Assembly (NCBI GenBank): GCA_965209065.1
Contig: OZ242373.1
Span: 62,001-126,000 of the forward strand
Direction: 5' to 3'
DNA: 64,000 nt
Source: CBDBUR01 sp965209065
GTDB taxonomy: Bacteria > Pseudomonadota > Alphaproteobacteria > JAPOUT01 > G958296285
Below are positions 57,254 through 64,000 of the stretch, piece by piece (position 1 is the stretch's first letter; each line of letters starts with the position of its first letter). The position numbers were made by a program, and so were the translations under genes. Below the pieces are notes generated by a model. The model did no database searches. It had not been told where the DNA came from and saw only the letters and a list, made by a program, of their open reading frames with translations.

Positions 57254-58618
57254 TTAGCGTGGTAGGGGATAGATGAAATTTCTTTTTTGCCAAGATAGGA
57301 TAATTTTATCGCGCATAATTTGTTTGATGGAGAAACCACCGCGCACTCCATCACCAAGCGAAGATAAAACTGATTTATCTTTATAAAAAATTCTTAACTG
57401 CGCTTTTTTACCTGTGATAAAACTAACGATTTTACCTTCAAAAGGAGGAGAAAAATAAATATCAATGAAAGGTAGCATATTCTGTGGCAGGCGCGGTGGA
57501 GATTTTATCAAAACTTTCTGCCATAGGTCCTTAAAATTGCCAAGCAGATTGCCTTTGATAAAGATTCCATCTTTTGTTTTTTGAGTTCTCAATCCCGCGA
57601 AGTTAGGATAATTATTAAGCCAGCTATTAATAATTTCTAAGGCTTCACTTTGTGTAATGACATCAATTTTGATGGAGGTAATAGCGGGGAGGTCGCGGCG
57701 CAAGAGGGCTTGCATCGCTTCGCGTTGTTGTGTTGCTTCAATCGTGCCGTAGAGCAATAAATGAATATCGCGATTTTTATCGGGAATGAGTCTATAGGCG
57801 AGGTTGCTGCCATAGACTTCAGAAAGAATGTTAAGCGACTTCTCTATTTTTTCCACGCTAACGACATTGATATCAACAAACGAAGGGCTTGCTAGATTAC
57901 GCAGGCGGTTAAGCGCGGAGGAACGGCGCACATAACCGATAAGTTGTTTTTTCGGTTCGCTGTCTATGAGGTTGACGTGTTGATAAGCGGGGTCGGATGC
58001 AATCTGCGCGCTCAAGCGTTCGGCAGCGGCAGCGGCGATACTCTGCGGGGTTCGTGTGCCGTGAAGGCTAAAGGCAACGAGGACAATAAGAAGGCTCATG
58101 CAAAAGCTGGCAGCCATTATTATTTTAGCGAGGTTTTGTTTATCTTGGAGTTGGTGCTGCGCTAGGAGCATAAAAGACTGAGGCGTGCTTGCCTTCATCA
58201 CGGCGAGGGTTTCGATAATTTCGGTATTAACGACATCGAGCTGGGGCCAGTCGTCCTGCGCGGTGCCGATAGAGATAGCAGTTTCGCCAAGCATAAGAAT
58301 TTGTTTGCTTTCTATTTCCAGCGGCAGGGCGTTTTGGCGAATGGGCTGGTTGTTGATATAGATGGTTTCGTGGAGCTGGGTTAGGGTGGTGCGTCCATCG
58401 GCGAAGAAGAGCTCTAGGTGTTGCGGCGCGATATGTTCGCCGATGAGCACAATATCGCAATCGGCGTTTGAGCCGAGCCGATAGCGCGCCGAGCGCAGAG
58501 CGATTTCAGCCCCTTGTTGCTTGCCATTGAGCACGCGCAGCACAAATTGATTTTGCTTTTCGGGTTCCACTTTTTCGTTTGTCAAATGGGAGTTAATGTC
58601 AATGACGGCTTGGGACAT
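57254..58618 (-). CDS. sctD: T3SS inner-ring protein SctD
   Basis: Outer component of the inner-membrane ring. The 454-residue protein has an N-terminal cytoplasmic FHA-like domain (YRLGSNADCDIVL and the IAPQHLELFFADGRTTLTQL segment), a single membrane helix at about residues 168-190 (IIMAASFCMSLLIVLVAFSL), and a periplasmic part with repeated ring-building domains. It shares one base with the upstream chaperone stop and precedes sctP by 19 bases. Confident by domain order. Confidence 0.9.
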   Translation of the reverse strand: MSQAVIDINSHLTNEKVEPEKQNQFVLRVLNGKQQGAEIALRSARYRLGSNADCDIVLIGEHIAPQHLELFFADGRTTLTQLHETIYINNQPIRQNALPLEIESKQILMLGETAISIGTAQDDWPQLDVVNTEIIETLAVMKASTPQSFMLLAQHQLQDKQNLAKIIMAASFCMSLLIVLVAFSLHGTRTPQSIAAAAAERLSAQIASDPAYQHVNLIDSEPKKQLIGYVRRSSALNRLRNLASPSFVDINVVSVEKIEKSLNILSEVYGSNLAYRLIPDKNRDIHLLLYGTIEATQQREAMQALLRRDLPAITSIKIDVITQSEALEIINSWLNNYPNFAGLRTQKTKDGIFIKGNLLGNFKDLWQKVLIKSPPRLPQNMLPFIDIYFSPPFEGKIVSFITGKKAQLRIFYKDKSVLSSLGDGVRGGFSIKQIMRDKIILSWQKRNFIYPLPR

Positions 58619-58968
58619 TATATTGCTCCCATTTCTTCAACAAAGAATTGCAGGAGTATGATGGCGGTTTGCGTTTCGTCCTCGGCGACAGAGGACAGGA
58701 TATGAAATCTTTGCTGCCCGCGATTGTTATGAGACAGATAGATAGCGGTTTTTGTATTGTGTCCTTTAAGGGTTTGGCTTGCCTTGAGGAAGGAGTCTAT
58801 TTTAAGCGGCGACAGGTTTTCCTTGAGAGGCAGGAGGTGGATAATGTTAGTGTAGTTATTTTTTTGTTCGGGGATAAACATTTCGGCGATATTTTCCAGC
58901 TCAAAGCAATGAGGGGGCGTGGGGTCATCAAGATGAAACTGGAGATAAATTTCTTGGATATTAATCAT
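58618..58968 (-). CDS. Small chaperone-like protein next to SctW
   Basis: A 116-residue soluble protein (MINIQEIYLQFHLDDPTPPHCFELENIAEMF..., ending LLQFFVEEMGAI) of alternating strands and helices like class I T3SS chaperones. Between sctW and sctD it could be the gatekeeper partner, comparable with SsaM, CesL or SycN in other systems. It is separated by zero bases from sctW and overlaps sctD by one. Assignment is by position and fold impression only. Confidence 0.55.
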   Translation of the reverse strand: MINIQEIYLQFHLDDPTPPHCFELENIAEMFIPEQKNNYTNIIHLLPLKENLSPLKIDSFLKASQTLKGHNTKTAIYLSHNNRGQQRFHILSSVAEDETQTAIILLQFFVEEMGAI

Positions 58969-60087
58969 TTAAGCGTCCTCCTCAAAAACGAGTTTGTCGA
59001 TTTCGTTTTGGAGCGGAAAGAGCGCGCGCGCTTTTTCTGTTTCGCCGTTGGTAAAAAGATAATTGGGCAGGTTGCGCACGCCACTGCGCAGCTCTTGTAG
59101 CACGAGAACTTTATTTTTAGGGGACAGGGGCTGCAGGGGTGATTTTATTTCCTCATTAAAATTTTCTGGTTTGGCGATGTATTTTAATGTCCGATGAAAC
59201 AGCTCTGGTTTTGTTAGGCTGGTTTTTTCTTCCAAAACGGTTTGGAAGCGTTGATGGGTTTTATCCGACCAGTCTAGGAGGGTATTGAAAACTTTGATGC
59301 CTTGAAATTCTGCTAACACGTGAATTAGCTTTTGTTTTTGTGTCGAAGGATTGGTTGCCGCCAAGTCGGTAGCGGCAGCGTGCATTAGATAATCGGTCAT
59401 GGCTTGAAAATTGCCGAGCTGTTTGTCTTGCGCGAGGTGCGTGAGGGCGGGCAAAATGCCTTGATAAGAACCAACAAGATTTTGGTAATTGGCTTGGAGT
59501 TGAACGCTACTGCTATTGAGTTTAAGGGCGGTCTGGCGAGAGAGAGCGAGAGTGTTAATGCCCGCTTGAATAGGAATGCTCTCTTCACGCGCCATTGTTT
59601 GCTGCGTTTTTTCTAGCAGGGTTTTTAGAGTAGGCGAAAGGGTTTTGCTATCTTTTTGCGCAAGATGAAGAAGGGCAAAAGCCTCCGCCTTATCTTTTGT
59701 AATATCCGCGAGCATACCTGCCACATCCTGTTGGTTTTTAGGCTCCCGCTCATTCAAGCGGGACAGAAACTCGTGGAAATGTTCTTTTTGCGGCTCTTCG
59801 TTGGGAGGATATTCTTTTTCAATCTGCGCGATGAGTTTTTCATATTTACTATGAAATTGCTCCTCGTCCTCTTCATGCTCTTCGATTTTTTTAGATTCAA
59901 AGTGCTCGCTGTGCGCGGACGAGAGCTCTTCCATTAAATCCTCAATCGCTTGCGATGGCGTTGGCTTTTTATGCACCTTGACCTTACCAAAAAGCCCCTG
60001 ACCCTTATGGGGAATCTTATGAGGCTGGAGGCTTTCAGCTATTTTGCTGTTGCTCGCGGGCGATAAAGAATTGACAGAATAAACCAT
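58969..60087 (-). CDS. sctW: T3SS gatekeeper SctW
   Basis: Controls the order of secretion (YopN/SepL/InvE/CopN group). The 372-residue protein has a polar N-terminus, a Glu/His/Lys-rich stretch (residues about 60-110), and an all-helical HrpJ-like core (PIQAGINTLALSRQTALKLNSSSVQL, the GILPALTHLAQDKQLGNFQAMTDYLMHAAATDLAAT segment). It starts the minus-strand operon sctW, chaperone, sctD, sctP, sctQ-N. It lies next to a non-T3SS receptor gene, marking the right border of the T3SS region. Confidence 0.87.
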   Translation of the reverse strand: MVYSVNSLSPASNSKIAESLQPHKIPHKGQGLFGKVKVHKKPTPSQAIEDLMEELSSAHSEHFESKKIEEHEEDEEQFHSKYEKLIAQIEKEYPPNEEPQKEHFHEFLSRLNEREPKNQQDVAGMLADITKDKAEAFALLHLAQKDSKTLSPTLKTLLEKTQQTMAREESIPIQAGINTLALSRQTALKLNSSSVQLQANYQNLVGSYQGILPALTHLAQDKQLGNFQAMTDYLMHAAATDLAATNPSTQKQKLIHVLAEFQGIKVFNTLLDWSDKTHQRFQTVLEEKTSLTKPELFHRTLKYIAKPENFNEEIKSPLQPLSPKNKVLVLQELRSGVRNLPNYLFTNGETEKARALFPLQNEIDKLVFEEDA

Positions 60088-60170
60088 AGCATTAAACCCT
60101 TTGCTTCCCCTGTGGCGAGTTTATAAGAAAGGAGAGGTGAGAGTTTTCACAAATGCGTGAATGGTGGGTA

Positions 60171-60213
60171 GCGAGCTACGGCGCTGCTCGCGGCTAAAAG
60201 TCGGCTTTTAGCC
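60171..60213 (-). terminator. Hairpin pair at the end of the second TonB receptor gene
   Basis: GGCTAAAAG-TCGG-CTTTTAGCC (60192-60213) is a perfect 9-bp stem with a 4-base loop, spanning the stop codon of the receptor gene. A second stem, GCGAGC (60171-60176) and GCTCGC (60186-60191), follows on the minus strand. Neither has a T-run, so a non-canonical terminator or a barrier between the receptor and the T3SS operon is possible. Confidence 0.35.
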
Positions 60214-62314
60214 CGATATAGTAGGCGCGGGGCTGGCCGGGAAAATAGCGTCTGCTTCCGAAAGCAAAGTCGGCGCGGTCGGCATAGCGCACATCAGCGA
60301 GATTAAAGATGTTAAAGAACACGTGAATATCTTGCCAGACGCGCAGCGAGCTTCTTAAATTAAGAAGGCTGTGTCCCTTATAGCTATATCGGTTCTCTGG
60401 CTCTGTGTAATATTTGCCGACACGAATATATTCGATTGCCAAGCGTCCGCGTTCGTGGGTATAGGCGAGCTCGGTGTTGAGCAGGAGGCGTGGCGCGGTA
60501 TCGATGTCGTTATTTTTTTTGATGCCGCGCTCGGCATTGTTAAAAGCATACCAGTGGCGCGCGTAAGTGAAAGCCCCTTTGACGCTTAAGCCATAGGGCA
60601 GAGGGGTAAAAAATTCAACTTCAAGCCCGGCGTGATTGGTTTTGCCATTAAGCACTGGCTCAAAGCTGGAGTCGCGAAAGTGATAATTGCTTTTATACAT
60701 ATAAAACCCGACAATTTGCCAGCGGATAGCGTTTTGTTTTCCGCGAAAGCCAGCTTCGGCGTTGGCGAGACGTTCGGATTTGAAGGAGGCATTTCTATCG
60801 CGGTAGCGCAAGCGATAGAGGTCGGTGGTTTGCGGCGCGCGCGCTCCCCAAGTGTAGTTGCTAAAAGTATAAATTTGGTGTTTGCCTATTTTTGGCAAGC
60901 GATAATTAACGCCCACTTTAGGCGTTACCGTAAAAAAGTCATCGATGCGGTCAGCAGGGCGATAAAGCAAGCAATCTCTGGTTAAGTCTCTGCAAACGCT
61001 GGTTGAGTCATTATGTGTGCCGCTTGCGGTTTTATTGTCATAGTCATAGCGTGTCCATTCACTACGCATACCGAAATAAATGGTTGTGTTTTCATCGGGA
61101 AAAATCCAATCGTGTTGTGAAAAAAGTGCGAGAGTATAAGCGTCAATCGCGTAATCATAATGCGTCCCTTGAAAAAAGGAAAACCTATCAGGTTGGTCTT
61201 GCACTTCACTGAGCGTGCCATGTGTATATTCAAATTTCATACCGATGTTGAAACTTCTCTTGCCCCAAAAATTGAATTGATAGAGCCAGATGGGTCTCAC
61301 GCCAAAACTAAAATGGGCGTTTTTTTCAACGGGATTGGTTGGCAGGAAGTGCATTAAAAAATTCATTCGCGTCCAACGGAACCAGCTTGTTAGGTCTAAC
61401 TGCTGGTTCTTTTTTATTTTCCATAGCAGGTTATTTTGCGTGCGCACACCAGAAACTCTGCGGTAAGCATCGGGGTTGGCGTTGGTAAAGGTGAGGTTGC
61501 GAAATTTATAGCTAAAGTTTATTCCCTCATCGGCGTCGGTTAGATAGCCGCCGGTTTCTTGGTTCAGGCGGTGGGCGGATAATAGCGTTTTAGATTGAAC
61601 TGCGCCAAAAGTATTGTCTAATCTTATTTGCGTTTTGAATTGCTTCACGCCGGTTGAGTGTCGCCATCCGTTATCGCGCAGATAAGAGATGCCAAGTCGC
61701 GCGGCGGCGTTTGTTCCCACGCGATTACTCGTCGAGGCGATAAATTTAACCAAGAAAGGATTAACGCCAAAGCGCACGAGGGCGTTGTTTTGTTGCGTGA
61801 ATGTGGGTGCGCGACTTTTGACATTGACTGCGCCATGCACCGCATTAGAGCCAAACAGGGTAGAGCTAGGACCGCGCGCGGCTTCTATATTGCCGGCGAG
61901 CTCGGTGACGGCTTCGAACAGCCCATTGACGTTACCAAACCCTGCGGCGCGTAGGGGGACATTGTCTTCCAAGAAGAGAAAAGAGCCCGCGCCGGCACCG
62001 CCGGTCAAAACCGGCGAGCGGATTGCGGTGAGGTGCTCTTGCCCGCTGCCGTGCTGGATATTAAACCCTGCGAGGCGATTAAGAATCTCTGACGCGTGAT
62101 TAGCGTTAATCTCTTTTATTTCGGTGCCACTGATAGAGCTATAGTTATTGGCTTGTTGTTCGTTGCCAAAGCCGAGCCCTATGCCTAAGACTTTTATTTT
62201 GTCTATATTGCTTGGCGCGTCTGCGGCGAAAGCGCCGTTACGCGAGCAAGTTTGTAGTGTCATTAAAATGGCGGCTAAGGTTAAAACCGCCACGCCTACT
62301 ATTTTTCTATTCAT
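60194..62314 (-). CDS. TonB-dependent outer-membrane receptor 2
   Basis: A 706-residue receptor with a signal peptide (MNRKIVGVAVLTLAAILMTL...AFAAD), a plug domain (NANHASEILNRLAGFNIQHGSGQEH, the GNIEAARGPSSTLFGSNAVHGAVNV segment) and a barrel ending YYIGLKADF. A short Cys-containing motif and RSP segments occur in the plug. It differs clearly from the receptor at 7.6 kb. Ligand unknown; a siderophore or heme is typical. It is encoded on the same strand as kdsD, 22 bases downstream of it. Confidence 0.88.
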   Translation of the reverse strand: MNRKIVGVAVLTLAAILMTLQTCSRNGAFAADAPSNIDKIKVLGIGLGFGNEQQANNYSSISGTEIKEINANHASEILNRLAGFNIQHGSGQEHLTAIRSPVLTGGAGAGSFLFLEDNVPLRAAGFGNVNGLFEAVTELAGNIEAARGPSSTLFGSNAVHGAVNVKSRAPTFTQQNNALVRFGVNPFLVKFIASTSNRVGTNAAARLGISYLRDNGWRHSTGVKQFKTQIRLDNTFGAVQSKTLLSAHRLNQETGGYLTDADEGINFSYKFRNLTFTNANPDAYRRVSGVRTQNNLLWKIKKNQQLDLTSWFRWTRMNFLMHFLPTNPVEKNAHFSFGVRPIWLYQFNFWGKRSFNIGMKFEYTHGTLSEVQDQPDRFSFFQGTHYDYAIDAYTLALFSQHDWIFPDENTTIYFGMRSEWTRYDYDNKTASGTHNDSTSVCRDLTRDCLLYRPADRIDDFFTVTPKVGVNYRLPKIGKHQIYTFSNYTWGARAPQTTDLYRLRYRDRNASFKSERLANAEAGFRGKQNAIRWQIVGFYMYKSNYHFRDSSFEPVLNGKTNHAGLEVEFFTPLPYGLSVKGAFTYARHWYAFNNAERGIKKNNDIDTAPRLLLNTELAYTHERGRLAIEYIRVGKYYTEPENRYSYKGHSLLNLRSSLRVWQDIHVFFNIFNLADVRYADRADFAFGSRRYFPGQPRAYYIGLKADF

Positions 62315-62336
62315 TATTTCTCCCTACACAATTCCC

Positions 62337-63287
62337 CTACACAATACCTTGCCGCAGAATATCATGGATATGGAGGATGCCAATAGGTTTGTTATTCTCG
62401 ACGACAAAGAGGGTAGTAATTTTAGCTTTTTCCATTATCTCAAGGGCGGCGGAGGCGAGGGTTTCGGGGTGGATAGTTTTGGGGTTTGGAGTCATCACGT
62501 CTTGGGCGGTTTTGTTAAGGATATTGTCGTTGATGTGGCGGCGGAGGTCGCCATCGGTGATGATGCCGATGAGGGTTTCGTTTTCAACCACACCGATAGA
62601 GCCAAAAGCATGCGCGGATATTTTTATCAGCGCGTCTGCCATCTTTGTTTCTTTTTGGCAAAGGGGCATGTTGTCGCCTTTATGCATAATGTCGCCGACA
62701 CTCATAAGCTGCGCGCCTAGCGCACCACCGGGGTGGAAGTTGCGAAAGTGTTCTTTGTCAAAACTCTTGAGCTCAAGCAGGGCGATGGCGAGCGCATCAC
62801 CGGCGACCAGCTGAATGGTGGTAGAGGTGGTTGGCGCTAAGCCAAGCGAGCCTGCTTCATTTGCATTGGGCAGGGTTAGCACAATATCGGCGGCTTTACC
62901 GAGCGGGCTTTCCTTGTTGGCAGTGAGCGCGATGAGCAAAACGCCAAAGCGCCGCGAATAATTTATCAGAGGTTTAAGCTCGGTTGTTTCTCCCGACCAA
63001 GAAAGTATCATCAAGGCATCTTGTTTTGTAATCATTCCCAAATCGCCGTGCGCGGCTTCGGCGGAATGAACAAACTGCGCGGGGCAGCCGGTTGAAGCGA
63101 GTGTCGCGACAATTTTTCGCGCGATGTGTCCGCTCTTACCCATACCCGAAACAATCACGCGACCTGATATATCGTTTAAGGCTTGAACCGCTTTGACCCA
63201 CTCACCATCAATAGAGCTCAATAGTTTTTTGAGCCCATCAATTTCTGTTTCAATGACGTTCAGCACCGCGTTTTTACTATCTGTCAT
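62337..63287 (-). CDS. kdsD: Arabinose-5-phosphate isomerase KdsD (KpsF/GutQ family)
   Basis: Converts ribulose 5-phosphate to arabinose 5-phosphate for Kdo and LPS synthesis. The 316-residue protein has a SIS domain (VIVSGMGKSGHIARKI, AAHGDLGMITKQDALMILSWSGETTEL) and two C-terminal CBS domains (DIMHKGDNMPL and VMTPNPKTIHPET). KpsF and GutQ paralogs share this layout, so the name is by role in LPS. The start overlaps the galU stop by four bases, an ATGA junction that suggests one operon of envelope-sugar genes. Confidence 0.9.
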   Translation of the reverse strand: MTDSKNAVLNVIETEIDGLKKLLSSIDGEWVKAVQALNDISGRVIVSGMGKSGHIARKIVATLASTGCPAQFVHSAEAAHGDLGMITKQDALMILSWSGETTELKPLINYSRRFGVLLIALTANKESPLGKAADIVLTLPNANEAGSLGLAPTTSTTIQLVAGDALAIALLELKSFDKEHFRNFHPGGALGAQLMSVGDIMHKGDNMPLCQKETKMADALIKISAHAFGSIGVVENETLIGIITDGDLRRHINDNILNKTAQDVMTPNPKTIHPETLASAALEIMEKAKITTLFVVENNKPIGILHIHDILRQGIV

Positions 63288-64000
63288 AATGAATCGTATT
63301 CCCCATTAAAATTTTCATCGCTAAAACTTTTTTGCGTTTTGATGTAAGCTTCTTTTGTGCCGCAGTCGAAACGCTTGCCTTGATAGAGGTAGCCATAGAG
63401 AGGGGTTGTTGCGCGCGCGGCTTCAATCGCATCGGTAATTTGGATTTCACCAACTGCGCCCGCGCTTGTTTTATCAATAAACTCAAATATATTCGGGTTG
63501 AGGATATACCTGCCAATCAAGGCGAGTTGAGACGGAGGGTTCGCGCTTGGCTTTTCAACCACGCCGCTTGCTTTGATGAGGCAGCCCTCCTGCTGTTTTA
63601 CCGCCATAATGCCATAACGAGAAGTTTCGCTTTCGGGCACTTTTTCTATGGCAATCATATTGTTTTCGCCGTCCAGCTTGAGCCACTGCTCTTTCATCTG
63701 CGCGAGCACCGACCCTGCGCGCCCGCGCCCTTGTCCTTGTAGAAGGTCATCGGGCAGGAGCACCGCGAAGGGCTCGTCGATTTCCGCCGCGCCGCAGTGG
63801 ATAGCATGCCCTAAACCCAAAGAGGCAGGCTGCTGAATAAAAACAGCCTCATCGAGCACGAGCTCTCGTAATAATTCCAGCGAATCAAAGGCTTTCTGCG
63901 CGGTTAGCTTTTGCTCCAGCTTGGGTGCGGGTGAGAAGTAATCCCTAAGTTGCGGGAGGTTATCGCCCGCGACAAAAACGAATTTCCTTATCCCCGCCTC
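63284..64000 (-). CDS. galU: UTP-glucose-1-phosphate uridylyltransferase GalU (5' truncated by window edge)
   Basis: Makes UDP-glucose for envelope glycans. The frame is open to the end of the window (239 codons including the stop), so the N-terminal part with the GxGTRxLP nucleotide motif lies outside. Visible family marks: GIRKFVFVAG near the left edge of the read frame, VFIQQPASLGLGHAI, the PFAVLLPDDLL segment, SRYGIMAV, VVEKPSANPPS, LIGRYILNPNIFEF and GEIQITDAI. Overlap with kdsD suggests co-transcription. UDP-glucose could feed the GtrB-like transferase at 22-23 kb (inference). Confidence 0.93.
   Translation of the reverse strand, partial: EAGIRKFVFVAGDNLPQLRDYFSPAPKLEQKLTAQKAFDSLELLRELVLDEAVFIQQPASLGLGHAIHCGAAEIDEPFAVLLPDDLLQGQGRGRAGSVLAQMKEQWLKLDGENNMIAIEKVPESETSRYGIMAVKQQEGCLIKASGVVEKPSANPPSQLALIGRYILNPNIFEFIDKTSAGAVGEIQITDAIEAARATTPLYGYLYQGKRFDCGTKEAYIKTQKSFSDENFNGEYDSL

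Overview
The window looks like chromosomal DNA of an alphaproteobacterium. The strongest evidence is a ChpT-CtrA-SciP cell-cycle cluster, which is specific to that class. An RpoH-type sigma factor, a plant-type glutamate-cysteine ligase and an HpnN-like RND exporter facing an MlaC/HpnM-like protein agree with it. No finer placement can be made from the sequence alone. No integrase, insertion sequence or CRISPR array was seen.

Layout. 1-7.6 kb holds housekeeping genes: clpB (cut by the window edge), ubiA, rsmE, gshA, rpoH, an rluD-type synthase, a small membrane protein and tRNA-Glu(CTC). 7.6-13.6 kb holds a TonB-dependent receptor, the HpnN-like exporter, the MlaC-like protein and cysQ. 13.7-15.4 kb is the CtrA phosphorelay cluster, with a TTAA-N7-TTAA box and two GANTC sites upstream of ctrA. 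15.5-19.2 kb carries thiC, mnmA, a PmtA-like methyltransferase and tRNA-Met(CAT). 19.2-33.2 kb carries a nitroreductase-like Tat protein, a flavodoxin-fold protein, an alpha/beta hydrolase lacking its nucleophile serine, a GtrA/GtrB/PMT-type lipid-linked glycosylation module, msrA, an operon of two acyl-CoA dehydrogenases behind a ferritin-like diiron protein, and glcDEF.

33.2-60.1 kb is a nearly complete, non-flagellar type III secretion system (T3SS). A plus-strand operon encodes a SopB/IpgD-like phosphoinositide phosphatase effector, two EspA-like filament/tip candidates, two SycD-like chaperones, two translocators, SctJ, SctK, SctL and SctN, an in-frame SctO-SctC fusion, a STAS protein and an unknown 482-residue protein. 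A minus-strand operon (53.4 to 48.3 kb) encodes the SctQ C-terminal part, SctR, SctS, SctT, SctU, a needle cluster and a CesT-like chaperone. sctV stands alone on the plus strand. A second minus-strand operon (60.1 to 55.6 kb) encodes SctW, a small chaperone-like protein, SctD, SctP and the SctQ N-terminal part. Together these genes supply export gate, ATPase, sorting platform, rings, needle, ruler, gatekeeper, translocon, chaperones and at least one effector. The inner rod (SctI) was not identified with confidence. An animal- or protist-associated lifestyle is therefore likely by inference.

60.2-64 kb carries a second TonB-dependent receptor, kdsD and galU (cut by the window edge).

The most unusual points are the SctO-SctC fusion with a signal peptide in the middle of the polypeptide, SctQ split into two genes about 2.2 kb apart with sctV between them, and a SopB-like effector with a very long N-terminal region.
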